Below are positions 16,650 to 25,241 of a DNA stretch of 64,000 nt, in pieces. How positions within the stretch are numbered: position 1 is the first letter of the stretch; each line of letters begins with the position of its first letter. The translations under genes were made by a program, and so were the position numbers. Below the pieces are notes generated by a model, which was not told where the DNA came from, ran no database searches, and saw only the letters and a program-made list of their open reading frames with translations. This stretch comes from Streptomyces sp. ISL-10 (GTDB taxonomy: Bacteria > Actinomycetota > Actinomycetes > Streptomycetales > Streptomycetaceae), in contig NZ_JAGGOJ010000028.1 of NCBI RefSeq assembly GCF_018614575.1, positions 62,001 to 126,000 on the forward strand, written 5' to 3'.

Positions 16650-16667
16650 CGCGCCGCGCCACCTGTC

Positions 16668-16697
16668 GGGCCGCGGACCTCGTGGGGTCCGCGGCCC
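16668..16697 (+). terminator. Terminator of the lipoprotein gene
   Basis: Perfect 12-bp inverted repeat (16668-16679 and 16686-16697) with a 6-nt loop, 18 nt after the stop codon. Confidence 0.8.
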
Positions 16698-16733
16698 TTC
16701 CCCGTCCGGGGCGTCGGACAACCGGGGCACGAC

Positions 16734-16744
16734 CGGTCGGACCA
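16734..16744. promoter_or_regulatory. Partial GntR/FadR-type operator
   Basis: CGGTCGGACCA differs by one base from the core TGGTCGGACCA of the perfect operator at 17025-17041. It precedes the regulator remnant. Confidence 0.4.
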
Positions 16745-16761
16745 TTGACCTCGGGTGACAT

Positions 16762-16962
16762 ATTTCTTGGCGTCCGGTGGGCCGCGCGGCAGCCGATCTC
16801 GACGCCGCACACACCGAGCCGCTGCGGCTGGTGCGGGAGGCCGACGGCCGCGCGGCGGCCGATCTCGCCGAGCACCGCATCCGCCGATTCCACGGCACGC
16901 CGGTCGAGGGCTCGGTGTCCGGCCACTCGGCGCCCGACGGCCCGGAGTCCGACGCCGGGTAG
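16762..16962 (+). pseudogene. Possible remnant of a GntR/FadR-type regulator C-terminus
   Basis: A short frame bounded upstream by a TGA at 16756-16758 reads GRAAADLDAAHTEPLRLVRE, then ADGRAAADLAEHRIRRFHG. This resembles the last helices of an FCD ligand domain (xHxxxLxAVRxGDxxxAAxLxxxHIxRFH). There is no DNA-binding half. It lies immediately upstream of lutA, where such a regulator is normally encoded, with operator-like GGTCGGACCA sequences on each side. The resemblance is by eye only. Confidence 0.35.
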
Positions 16963-17024
16963 GCCAGGTTGCCGGCCGGGGAGCAAGCCACGTCGACCGC
17001 TTCCCCGCGGGCGGCCCGGCGTTA

Positions 17025-17041
17025 GTATGGTCGGACCATAC
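17025..17041. promoter_or_regulatory. LldR/LutR-like operator of the lut operon
   Basis: GTATGGTCGGACCATAC is a perfect 8-1-8 palindrome containing TGGTC-N-GACCA, the classical FadR-subfamily GntR operator used by lactate and glycolate regulators. A -10-like TAGTAT overlaps its left side (17023-17028). It sits 22 bp upstream of the lutA ATG. Confidence 0.8.
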
Positions 17042-17062
17042 ATGCCACGGGAGGCTCGCTCC

Positions 17063-17836
17063 ATGCGCATCGGACTCTTCGCCACCTGCCTGGGAGACAC
17101 CCTCTTCCCCGACGCGGTGAAAGCGACCGCCCTCCTGCTCGCCCGCCTCGGCCACGAAGTGGTATTCCCGCCTGAGCAGACGTGCTGCGGCCAGATGCAC
17201 ACCAACACCGGTTACCAGCGCGAACCGCTCCCGCTCGTACGGAACTTCGCCGACCGGTTCGGCGACTCCTCCATCGAAGCGGTCGTCATGCCCTCCGGTT
17301 CGTGCGCCGGTTCGGTGCGCCACCAGCACGAGCTCGTCGCCCAGCGGTACGGCGACCGGGCGCTCACCGCGGCGGTCGCCGGGGTGAAGGCGAAGACGTA
17401 CGAACTCTCGGAACTGCTCGTCGACGTGCTCGGCGTCACGGACGTCGGGGCCCACTTCCCGCACCGCGTCACGTACCACCCCACCTGCCACTCGCTGCGG
17501 CTGCTACGGGTCGGCGACAAGCCGCTGCGGCTGCTGCGCGCCGTGGACGGCATCGACCTGGTGGAGCTGCCGGACGCCGACGCGTGCTGCGGCTTCGGTG
17601 GCACCTTCGCCCTGAAGAACGCCGGGACGTCGGCCGCGATGCTCCAGGACAAGATGCGCCACGTCCTCGCGACCGGCGCGGATGTCTGCACCGCCGGCGA
17701 CTCCTCCTGCCTGATGCACATCGGCGGCGGTCTCTCCCGCATCCGCGCCGGCACCCGCACCCTGCACCTCGCCCAGATCCTCGCCGCCACCCGCACCTCG
17801 CCGTACGCTTACGCCCTGGCGGAGGCCGCCCGATGA
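17063..17836 (+). CDS. lutA: L-lactate utilisation protein LutA (Cys-rich Fe-S subunit)
   Basis: 257 residues with two CCG domains (glycolate oxidase GlcF-type): FATCLGDTLFP with EQTCCGQMHTNTGY, and HPTCHSLRLL with DADACCGFGGTF. With LutB and LutC it oxidises L-lactate to pyruvate, passing electrons to the respiratory chain. ATG 17063 has GGGAGG 9 nt upstream. First gene of a tight lutABC operon; its stop codon overlaps the lutB ATG (ATGA). Confidence 0.96.
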   Translation: MRIGLFATCLGDTLFPDAVKATALLLARLGHEVVFPPEQTCCGQMHTNTGYQREPLPLVRNFADRFGDSSIEAVVMPSGSCAGSVRHQHELVAQRYGDRALTAAVAGVKAKTYELSELLVDVLGVTDVGAHFPHRVTYHPTCHSLRLLRVGDKPLRLLRAVDGIDLVELPDADACCGFGGTFALKNAGTSAAMLQDKMRHVLATGADVCTAGDSSCLMHIGGGLSRIRAGTRTLHLAQILAATRTSPYAYALAEAAR

Positions 17837-19569
17837 GCAGCAGCACCTTCCTCGGCATGCCCGCGAGGCCGCCGCGCGCGCCGTACGGCAGCGGGAACCT
17901 GCGCGGCGACGTCCCGTTCCCCGAGGCCGCCGAGGGGGAGCTGCGCAACGGGCAGCTGCGCCGCAACCTGGGCAAGGCCACCCGCACCATCCGCGCCAAG
18001 CGGCTGTCGGCAACCGGTGAACTCCCGGACTGGGAGCGGCTGCGGGACGCCGGATCCGCGATCAAGACCGACACCATGAACCGGCTGCCGGAGCTGCTGG
18101 AGGAACTGGAGCGAAAGGTCACCGAACGCGGCGGCACCGTGCACTGGGCGCGCGACGGCGACGAGGCCAACGCGATCGTCACCCGACTGGTCAAGGCGGC
18201 CGGCAGCGACGAGGTCATCAAGGTCAAGTCCATGGCCACCCAGGAGATCGGGCTCAACGAGCACCTGGCGGGCGAGGGCATCACGGCCTGGGAGACGGAC
18301 CTCGCCGAACTGATCGTGCAGCTCGGTCACGACCGGCCCTCGCACATCCTGGTCCCCGCGATCCACCGCAACCGCGACGAGATCCGCGACATCTTCCTCC
18401 GGGAGATCCCGGGCGTCGATGCGGAACTGGACTCCGTACCCGAGCATCTGGCCGCCGCCGCGCGCGCGTACCTGCGGCACAAGTTCATGACCACCAAGGT
18501 CGCCGTCTCCGGCGCCAACTTCGGCATCGCCGAGACGGGGACGCTGTGCGTCGTCGAGTCCGAGGGCAACGGCCGGATGTGCCTGACCCTGCCCGAGACG
18601 CTGATCACCGTCATGGGCATCGAGAAGATCCTGCCGCGGCATCAGGACCTGGAGGTCTTCCTCCAGTTGCTGCCCCGCTCCTCGACCGGTGAGCGGATGA
18701 ACCCGTACACCTCGCTGTGGACGGGGGTGACCGAAGGCGACGGTCCTCAGGACGTCCACCTCGTCCTCCTCGACAACGGCCGCACCGCCGCGCTCGCCGA
18801 CCGGATCGGCCGCGAGGCGCTCAACTGCATCCGCTGCTCGGCCTGCCTGAACGTCTGCCCGGTGTACGAGCGCGTCGGCGGCCATGCGTACGGATCGACG
18901 TATCCGGGCCCGATCGGAGCCGTGCTCACGCCGCAACTGGCGGGGATGCACGCCGTCGGCAACGACCCGAACGCCTCGCTGCCGTACGCCTCCACCCTCT
19001 GCGGCGCCTGTTTCGACGCCTGCCCCGTGAAGATCGACATCCCGGCGCTGCTGGTGGAGCTGCGCCACCAGCAGACCGAGCGGTCCGGGCGCGGTGCGGA
19101 GCAGCTGGCGATGAAAGCGGCCGCGGCCGTGATGCAGCGGCCGAGGCTCTACACCGCGGCGCAGCGGGCGGCCGCGTCGGTGGGCCGGGTGGCCGCAGGG
19201 CGGGACGGCACGATCGCGCATCTGCCGCCGCCGCTGCGCGGCTGGAGCGACAGCAGGGACACGCCCGCGCCGCCGCGGCAGACGTTCCGCGCCTGGCTCG
19301 CGTCCGGGGCGGGAGCCGAGGCGATGCGGGAGGCCGCCCGCGAGGGTGAGCGTGCGCGGGCGGCCGACGACCCTGACGCCGGTGCCGGCCCGGCGCGCCA
19401 CACGCCCCCGCGGCCGGCTGGCGGCGGGGCGGACCGCGACGGAGCGGACCGCGACGGAGCGGACCCCGGCGGGGCGGACCGCGACGGAGCGGACCCCGAC
19501 GCCGACGCGCCGGACCGCGACGGGCCTGATCGAGGCAACGGCCCCGGCGAGCACGAGGAGCAGCGGTGA
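17833..19569 (+). CDS. lutB: L-lactate utilisation iron-sulfur protein LutB with repetitive C-terminal tail
   Basis: 578 residues. An N-terminal LUD domain (about 70-310; IKVKSMATQEIGLNEHL, GANFGIAETGTL) is followed by two 4Fe-4S ferredoxin motifs, CIRCSACLNVCPVY and CGACFDACPVKI, then a DUF3390-like region. The last 55 residues are an unusual Gly/Ala/Asp/Arg/Pro-rich tail built from five 15-bp units (19426-19500, about GADRD each), absent from the normal family length of roughly 470-500. It is translationally coupled to lutA and lutC through 4-nt overlaps (ATGA, GTGA). Confidence 0.95.
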   Translation: MSSSTFLGMPARPPRAPYGSGNLRGDVPFPEAAEGELRNGQLRRNLGKATRTIRAKRLSATGELPDWERLRDAGSAIKTDTMNRLPELLEELERKVTERGGTVHWARDGDEANAIVTRLVKAAGSDEVIKVKSMATQEIGLNEHLAGEGITAWETDLAELIVQLGHDRPSHILVPAIHRNRDEIRDIFLREIPGVDAELDSVPEHLAAAARAYLRHKFMTTKVAVSGANFGIAETGTLCVVESEGNGRMCLTLPETLITVMGIEKILPRHQDLEVFLQLLPRSSTGERMNPYTSLWTGVTEGDGPQDVHLVLLDNGRTAALADRIGREALNCIRCSACLNVCPVYERVGGHAYGSTYPGPIGAVLTPQLAGMHAVGNDPNASLPYASTLCGACFDACPVKIDIPALLVELRHQQTERSGRGAEQLAMKAAAAVMQRPRLYTAAQRAAASVGRVAAGRDGTIAHLPPPLRGWSDSRDTPAPPRQTFRAWLASGAGAEAMREAAREGERARAADDPDAGAGPARHTPPRPAGGGADRDGADRDGADPGGADRDGADPDADAPDRDGPDRGNGPGEHEEQR

Positions 19570-20219
19570 GCGCGTCCGCGGACGGACCGGCGTCGGCGCG
19601 TGACATCGTGCTCGGCCGGGTCCGCGACGCCCTCGCGCTCGCGCCCCGGGCCGAGGTGACGGTGCCCCGTGCCTACCGCACCGGCCGCGTCCTGCCCGAC
19701 GAGGAGCGCCTGGCCCTCTTCGTCGACCGGCTCGTCGACTACCGGGCGCAGGTCCATCCCTGCACCGCCGGCCGCACCGCCGAGGTCGTCGCCCGTGTCC
19801 TGCGCGAGCGGAGCGCCCGCCTGGTCGGAGTCCCCGCAGGGCTCGACCGCGGCTGGCTGGCCGGCCACGACGGCGAGGTGCGCGTCGATTCACCGGACGT
19901 GCCCGCGCGGGAACTGGACGCGCTGGACGGCGTGGTCACCGCGTCCGCCGTGGCCTGCGCCGAGACCGGCACGATCTTCCTCGACGGCTCGGCCGACCAG
20001 GGCCGCCGGGCGCTGTCCCTGGTACCGGACCTCCATGTGTGCGTGGTCGACCTCTCCACGGTGGAGGCGGGCGTCCCCGAGGCCGTCGCCCGGCTCGTGC
20101 CGGGGCGGCCCACCACACTGGTCAGCGGCCCGTCGGCCACCTCCGACATCGAGCTGGAGCGCGTGGAGGGCGTCCACGGCCCGCGCACGCTGGCCGTGAT
20201 CATCCGCACCGACGTCTGA
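19566..20219 (+). CDS. lutC: L-lactate utilisation protein LutC (LUD domain)
   Basis: 217 residues of a single LUD domain: VTASAVACAETGTIFLDGS and DLHVCVVDLSTVE are the characteristic segments, ending SGPSATSDIELERVEGVHGP. Third subunit of the lactate-oxidising complex. Starts with GTG overlapping the lutB stop codon (GTGA). Confidence 0.95.
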   Translation: MSASADGPASARDIVLGRVRDALALAPRAEVTVPRAYRTGRVLPDEERLALFVDRLVDYRAQVHPCTAGRTAEVVARVLRERSARLVGVPAGLDRGWLAGHDGEVRVDSPDVPARELDALDGVVTASAVACAETGTIFLDGSADQGRRALSLVPDLHVCVVDLSTVEAGVPEAVARLVPGRPTTLVSGPSATSDIELERVEGVHGPRTLAVIIRTDV

Positions 20220-20280
20220 GCAGGACGTCTCGGGACGTCTCGGGGACGTCTACTCGGGGATGTCTACTCGGGGATGTCTA
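20220..20280. repeat. Degenerate tandem repeat between convergent lutC and DUF2786 genes
   Basis: About five units of the form (act)CGGGGA(c/t)GTCT, lengthening from 11 to 14 bp, fill the whole 58-bp space between the two stop codons. They take the place of a clear terminator. Confidence 0.7.
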
Positions 20281-21396
20281 AGGGAGCGGGCGGCGGGACC
20301 GCGGCCCGCGTCGCGCCCGGTCCGCCGCCGACATGCCGTCGCGCCAGCCGTCGAGGTCACTCGCCCCGCGGACGCGTGTCGTGGTCGTTCGGGGGAACAT
20401 CCGGTCCGCCTGCTCCGCGACCGCGACGTCGCGGGTGGCCAGTACCGGGAGCAGGTCGGCGCTGACCTGTTCCTCCGCCACCGCCGCGAGGTGCTCGCCC
20501 AGCCGGGACGCGTAGGCCGTCCAGAACGACTGGCGGAACGTCTTCGTACGCCTGCGCCCGCCCGCCCGCTGCGCGGACTCCGCCGTGGTCATGGCCGCGG
20601 TGCCCTGGACGAGGAGCGAGGTGTAGAGCAGTTCGACCGATTCGAGATCGCCCTCGAAGCCGACGACGGTGGAGAAGGCGAAGGGACCGTTCCAGACCGC
20701 GCGGCAGTGGTTCGCGGAGGCGACCGCGTCGAGCAGGACCGCCTTGGCCGTCTCGTACGGGGCGTCCACGCCGATACGGCAGGCGGACGGCGCGTCCTTG
20801 CTCCGGGCGCCGTGGGCGAGGACGGCCTCGTCGATGCTGTGACGGGCCATCAACTCCTGCGCCTTCGCGGACAGCGCCTCGGCTTCCTCCGGATATCCCG
20901 TCGCCTCCGCCTTGGCCAGCAGCGCGCGGATACGCGTGAGCATGCGCGGCTCGTGCGGGGAGGCGGCCGCCGTGACGGGCGTGCCGGGCGGCGGCGCGAC
21001 CGGCTCGACGCGCGGGAGGCGGGCGAGCAGGCGGTACAGCTGAAGGACGGCGGTCGCGTAGGTGAACCGGTCGGCTCGGTACGGCTCGTGGTCCGCCAGG
21101 TCGGCGAGCTGGGCCCGCCAGCGCGGTGCCATCCGGTCGCCGTAGCCCCGCGACTCGCCGGTGATCAGCTCGGCGGCCAGGCGCTCATGGGCGTCGTCGA
21201 GATCACGCCGGACCAGGCGTACGACATCGGCGGGCTGCCAGCCGCGTTCCCAGGCGCGACGCAGCTGCTCCTCACCGCGCCCGCGCAGCTCCGCGTCGGC
21301 GGACGGGTCGGCCGCGAGGAGGGATGCGGCGGTGTCCAGCACCTCGTCGCCGTCCGCGTACAGCGCTGCTGCCAGCGCCTTCTCGACCGTACTCAC
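20278..21396 (-). CDS. DUF2786 domain protein
   Basis: About 372 residues. The recognisable DUF2786 segment is MLTRIRALLAKAEATGYPEE followed by AEALSAKAQELMARHSIDEAVL in the middle. A helical N-terminal region (HERLAAELITGESRGYGDRMAPRW) precedes it, and a C-terminal domain resembles those in Streptomyces paralogues (FRQSFWTAYASRLGEHLA). Biochemical role unknown. The frame is open to 21492; I chose GTG 21396 (VSTVEKALAAALYADG), where conservation-like sequence begins, but no ribosome site supports either start. Confidence 0.8.
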   Translation of the reverse strand: MSTVEKALAAALYADGDEVLDTAASLLAADPSADAELRGRGEEQLRRAWERGWQPADVVRLVRRDLDDAHERLAAELITGESRGYGDRMAPRWRAQLADLADHEPYRADRFTYATAVLQLYRLLARLPRVEPVAPPPGTPVTAAASPHEPRMLTRIRALLAKAEATGYPEEAEALSAKAQELMARHSIDEAVLAHGARSKDAPSACRIGVDAPYETAKAVLLDAVASANHCRAVWNGPFAFSTVVGFEGDLESVELLYTSLLVQGTAAMTTAESAQRAGGRRRTKTFRQSFWTAYASRLGEHLAAVAEEQVSADLLPVLATRDVAVAEQADRMFPRTTTTRVRGASDLDGWRDGMSAADRARRGPRSRRPLP

Positions 21397-21577
21397 ACAC
21401 CAGATGGTGTCACGGGGCAGTGCCGGCCTCCCCCGCGGACGTCCCTTGTGGGCGTGATCGACGGCCTCCCGCCCGGAAGCCCTTGAGGGCATGACACCGA
21501 CAGGTCCGGCCGCCGCGCCCCCAGCGGGGTTCGGCCCGAGCCGATGCGTCCCGGCCAGGCTCCCGGCGCAGTAGTAC

Positions 21578-21703
21578 GGGCCCCAGCCGACGCGCCCCTG
21601 CCGGTGACGGACCCCACGGCGGAGTGCCGGCCCCGGACAACGCCTTCCGCCAGGGCGCGGGTGCCCCCGGCGGGGAGTAAGGGCCCCAGCCGACGCGCCC
21701 CTG
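21578..21703. repeat. Direct repeat pair, 23 bp
   Basis: A 23-bp sequence (GGGCCCCAGCCGACGCGCCC plus CTG) occurs at 21578-21600 and 21681-21703 in the non-coding interval upstream of the lipoprotein gene's 3' end. It is part of a 465-bp gap (21397-21861) with no gene. Confidence 0.75.
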
Positions 21704-21720
21704 GCGGAGGGGCCGGACCC

Positions 21721-21810
21721 CGGCGGCGGGGCCGGTCCTCGTGGGTGGCCCGGTGGCGGGGCCGGTCCTCGTGGGTGGCCCGGTGGCGGGGCCGGTCCTC
21801 GTGGGTGGCC
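21721..21810. repeat. Minisatellite: three 30-bp tandem units
   Basis: Units at 21721-21750, 21751-21780 and 21781-21810 (core GGGGCCGGTCCTCGTGGGTG) are identical except for one base in the first. The unit length is a multiple of three, so frames stay open through it on both strands, but no convincing start or domain exists. Probably non-coding, 50 bp downstream of the lipoprotein gene. Confidence 0.9.
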
Positions 21811-21861
21811 CGGCGGCGCGCGCCGCGCCCGTGGCGGGCCCCCGCAAGCCCGTGCCGGCCC

Positions 21862-22563
21862 TCAGCCGACGCGTACGGAATTCCTGGCCAACTCGTACGC
21901 GGGCAGCATCTCCTCGTGCTCCGCCGTGTCGAGACCGCCGAGGTCCACGATCACCACGCCCTTCGGCGTCGTCACGGCGAAGGCACGCTCCTTCTTCGGC
22001 TCGTCCAGGATCTCGTCGGTGTTGACATACGTGACCTCGACAGCCGCCAGGCCGCCCGCCTTCGTGTCGGTGTACGACTCCTTCTCGCGCTTCTTCGCCG
22101 CGTCGGCGACGAACGCCCGCAGCGCCTCGCGGGCGTCGTCGCCTGCCGTGCCGCCCGTCCAGACGCGTATGAAGCCGATGTTCCCGGCGGGCTTGGCGTC
22201 GATCTCGCACACGAGGGTGACCGGCCCCTGCCGCAGAAGGGCGCCGAACTCCTCGTCGGCGGCGCTCTCGACCGCTTCGGGCTTCCAGTCGGCGGCGACG
22301 TCGAAGGTGACGGGCATCGGGCACGGCGAATCGGGGGCGCCGATCGTGGCGCCCTTGCGCACGGAGTTCGCGGTGCCGCCCCGCTCGGAGCCGGGCGTCG
22401 CCTCGGCCTCCCCCCTGGGCCTCCCGCCCGCGTCGCCCGCGTCGCCCGCGGCCGCCGCCGGCTCCGGCTCCGACGAACAGCCGGTCAGCCCGCCCAGCGC
22501 CAGCACGGCCGTCGCCGCCGTGACGGCCGCGGCGTGCACCCGCCCCCGCATCACTTCTCGCAC
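21862..22563 (-). CDS. Secreted lipoprotein, unknown function
   Basis: 233 residues. The signal peptide (VHAAAVTAATAVLALGGLTGC) has lipobox LTGC at about Cys29. A Pro/Ala/Gly linker follows, then a mature domain beginning CPMPVTFDVAADWKPEAVE with later VWTGGTAGDDAREAL and VVIVDLGGLDTAEHEEMLPAYELAR. It resembles the many Streptomyces lipoproteins with a Mog1/PsbP-like fold, but I cannot assign one. GTG 22563 is used; ATG 22551 is possible. Confidence 0.8.
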   Translation of the reverse strand: MREVMRGRVHAAAVTAATAVLALGGLTGCSSEPEPAAAAGDAGDAGGRPRGEAEATPGSERGGTANSVRKGATIGAPDSPCPMPVTFDVAADWKPEAVESAADEEFGALLRQGPVTLVCEIDAKPAGNIGFIRVWTGGTAGDDAREALRAFVADAAKKREKESYTDTKAGGLAAVEVTYVNTDEILDEPKKERAFAVTTPKGVVIVDLGGLDTAEHEEMLPAYELARNSVRVG

Positions 22564-22665
22564 CGAAGGATCCCCACCCTGTGTATGTGCTCGCGGCCAT
22601 GACCCGCCGCGTAGTGGGGATCATCGTACGGAGGCGCGGACCGGACGTGAGGGGCGGACCCGAGC

Positions 22666-23226
22666 ATGGGCGAGAACAAGGACCGGATGCTGGCGGGCGA
22701 CTGGTACCTGCCTGATGATCCCCAACTGGCCGAGGACACCGAGCGGCGCTTCGTGCTCTGCGCCGCCTACAACGCGGGCGGCGGCGCGGCGGCCGCCGAC
22801 CGCGAGCCGATCCTCGCCGAACTGCTCGGCGGCCTGGGCCGGGACGTGCGCATCCGTCTCCCGTTCCAGTGCGACTACGGCTTCAACATCCGCATCGGGG
22901 ACCGTACGTTCGTCAACTTCAACGCGGTCTTCCTGGACGCCGCTCCCATCACGATCGGCGCCGATGTGCAGATCGGGCCGAACGTCCAGCTCCTGACGCC
23001 CACGCATGCGCTGGACACCGCACGCCGCCGGGCCGGCTGGGAGCGGGCGGACCCGGTGAGCATCGGCGACAACGTGTGGCTGGGCGGCGGGGTGATCGTC
23101 TGCCCCGGGGTGACCATCGGCGCGAACACCGTGGTCGGCGCGGGGTCCGTCGTCACCAGGGACCTGCCCGCCGGGGTGCTCGCGGTCGGCAGTCCGGCGC
23201 GCGTCGTCCGTGCCCTCGTCGACTGA
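22666..23226 (+). CDS. Maltose/galactoside O-acetyltransferase family protein (hexapeptide repeat)
   Basis: 186 residues. The Maa N-terminal segment (KDRMLAGDWYLPDDPQLAED) precedes a left-handed beta-helix (FNIRIGDRTFVNFNAVFLDAAPITIG). The catalytic His is in LLTPTHALD, and the acetyl-CoA-binding turns are DNVWLGGGVIVCPGVTIG and GAGSVVTRDLPAGVLAVGSPARVV. Acetylates a sugar hydroxyl from acetyl-CoA; the true acceptor is unknown. ATG 22666 is preceded by GAGGGG. Confidence 0.93.
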   Translation: MGENKDRMLAGDWYLPDDPQLAEDTERRFVLCAAYNAGGGAAAADREPILAELLGGLGRDVRIRLPFQCDYGFNIRIGDRTFVNFNAVFLDAAPITIGADVQIGPNVQLLTPTHALDTARRRAGWERADPVSIGDNVWLGGGVIVCPGVTIGANTVVGAGSVVTRDLPAGVLAVGSPARVVRALVD

Positions 23227-23349
23227 TGCCGGGCCCAGGCGCCCTCCCGATCAGGGCTGGGCCCACCTCGCGGGACGAGACGTCGGCGCTCTCCCACGCG
23301 GTGGCTGCGTGACGTCGCGCTGTCCGACCCTGCTGCCACACTCGAACCC

Positions 23350-25011
23350 ATGGGCGAACGGTGGGCTGTGGCGGCGGACGGGGACGGGGCGGCGCGGCTC
23401 GTCCCCCTCGGTGCCGACGGCCTGCCCTCGGGGCCCGTCCGCACCGAGCCCGATCTCGTCGAGGCGGTCCGCTCCCGCCCCGGCGTGGACCGGTGGGTGT
23501 GGCGGTCCACGGCCGGGATCCACCCGCGCCTGCTCGCGGCGGGCGTCAGGGTCGACCGGTGCTACGACATCGAGGTCGCGGAGCTGCTGCTGCTCGGCCA
23601 CGAGGGACGGCTGGGCGAGCCGCGCTCGGCCGCGGCCGCCTGGGCTCGGCTGCGGGACGCGCCCGTACCGCCCGATCCGCCGGCGCGTGCGGCGGTGCCG
23701 GGCGCGCAGTCCTCGCTGTTCGAGCCGCAGCCTGTCCCCCTTCCGCTGGAGGCGCTGCTGGAGGTCTACGCCGACCAGCGGCGACGGCACGACGCCGCCG
23801 AGCACCCCGGGCGGATGCGACTGCTGACCGCCGCGGAGTCCGCCGGGATGCTGGTGGCCGCCGAGATGCACCGGGCGGGGCTGCCGTGGCGGGCGGACGT
23901 GCACCGCCAGGTGCTGCACGAGCTGCTCGGCGAGCGGTACGCCGGCGGTGGCGAGCCGCGCCGCCTCGCGGAACTGGCGGACGAGGTGTCGGCGGCGTTT
24001 GGGCGTCGGGTGCGGCCGGATCTGCCCGCGGACGTGGTGAAGGCGTTCGCCGGGGCGGGGATCAGGGTGGCATCGACCCGGCGCTGGGAGCTGGAGGGCA
24101 TCGACCACCCGGCGGTCGAGCCGTTGATCCACTACAAGAAGCTGTACCGCATCTGGACCGCGCACGGCTGGAGTTGGCTGCAGGACTGGGTGCGCGACGG
24201 GCGTTTCCGGCCCGAGTACCAGCCGGGCGGCACCGTGTCCGGACGGTGGACGACCAACGGCGGCGGGGCGCTGCAGATCCCCAAGGTGATCCGGCGCGCG
24301 GTGGTCGCGGACGAGGGCTGGCGGCTGGTGGTGGCCGACGCGGACCAGATGGAGCCGCGAGTGCTGGCCGCGATCTCCCGTGACCGGGGGCTGATGGAGG
24401 TCGCCGGTCACGACGGCGACCTGTACACGGCGCTGTCCGACCGCGCGTTCTCCGGCGACCGCGCGCACGCGAAGCTGGCGCTGCTCGGCGCGATCTACGG
24501 ACAGACGTCGGGCGACGGCCTGAAGAACCTGGCGGCCCTGCGGCGCCGGTTCCCCAAGGCCGTGGCGTACGTGGACGACGCGGCGAAGGCGGGCGAGGAG
24601 GGCCGCCTCGTACGGACCTGGCTCGGGCGCACGAGTCCGCGGGCGGAGGAGGGCGGGGACGAGGAGGCGGGCATCCCCCAGGAGGAGGACGGGGACCGCG
24701 CCCGCTCCGCGACCTCGGACGCCCGCGCGAGGGGCCGCTTCACCAGGAACTTCGTGGTGCAGGGCAGTGCCGCGGACTGGGCGCTGCTGATGCTGGCCGC
24801 GCTGCGGCGGGCGATGTCGGGGATGCGGGCGGAGCTGGTGTTCTTCCAGCACGACGAAGTGATCGTCCACTGCCCGGCGGAGGAGGCGGAGCAGGTGACG
24901 CGGGCGATCCGTGAGGCGGGCACGCTGGCGGGCCGCATCGCCTTCGGCGAGACCCCGGTGCGGTTCCCTTTCACGGTGGCGGTGGTGCGGCGGTACGCGG
25001 ACGCGAAGTAG
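23350..25011 (+). CDS. Family A DNA polymerase (short Pol I-like, 3'-5' exonuclease-type N-domain plus polymerase)
   Basis: 553 residues, much shorter than PolA because the 5' nuclease is absent. Polymerase motif A is LVVADADQMEPRVLA (metal Asp330), motif B KLALLGAIYGQTSG (O-helix Tyr), and motif C HDE at 501-503 in FFQHDEVIVHCP. GGTVSGRWTTNGGGALQIP is the primer/template loop. Annotated in Streptomyces as bifunctional 3'-5' exonuclease/DNA polymerase; the N-terminal exonuclease residues are not convincing by eye. A probable repair or translesion enzyme. A second family A polymerase beside PolA is normal in Streptomyces. Confidence 0.93.
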   Translation: MGERWAVAADGDGAARLVPLGADGLPSGPVRTEPDLVEAVRSRPGVDRWVWRSTAGIHPRLLAAGVRVDRCYDIEVAELLLLGHEGRLGEPRSAAAAWARLRDAPVPPDPPARAAVPGAQSSLFEPQPVPLPLEALLEVYADQRRRHDAAEHPGRMRLLTAAESAGMLVAAEMHRAGLPWRADVHRQVLHELLGERYAGGGEPRRLAELADEVSAAFGRRVRPDLPADVVKAFAGAGIRVASTRRWELEGIDHPAVEPLIHYKKLYRIWTAHGWSWLQDWVRDGRFRPEYQPGGTVSGRWTTNGGGALQIPKVIRRAVVADEGWRLVVADADQMEPRVLAAISRDRGLMEVAGHDGDLYTALSDRAFSGDRAHAKLALLGAIYGQTSGDGLKNLAALRRRFPKAVAYVDDAAKAGEEGRLVRTWLGRTSPRAEEGGDEEAGIPQEEDGDRARSATSDARARGRFTRNFVVQGSAADWALLMLAALRRAMSGMRAELVFFQHDEVIVHCPAEEAEQVTRAIREAGTLAGRIAFGETPVRFPFTVAVVRRYADAK

Positions 25012-25095
25012 CAAGGGGCGGGGCCGACTGCGGGCCGGGCCGCGGGCCGGGGCCTTCGCCGGCGGCCACTTCCAGCCCGCCGGCGACAAAGGCAC

Positions 25096-25118
25096 GGCCC
25101 GGGGCAGAGCCCCGGGCC
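25096..25118. terminator. Bidirectional hairpin between DNA polymerase and oxidoreductase genes
   Basis: Perfect 10-bp arms (25096-25105 and 25109-25118) with a 3-nt loop in the convergent intergenic space. Confidence 0.65.
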
Positions 25119-25241
25119 CGGCCGGGGCTTCGGACCCGTCACTCCCCGGTGTCCGGCACGCCCTGCGGGCATGTCCTCGGACTCCCCCTACGGCCTGGCG
25201 GCCGTGGGAGGTGCCCCGGCCGGGCGGGAAATGCGGCCCCG

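Noticed and set aside
21721..21810. CRISPR-like array
   Set aside because: The units are directly adjacent with no spacers; it is a minisatellite. The 23-bp and 28-bp arrays at 47.0 and 37.5 kb are rejected for the same reason.
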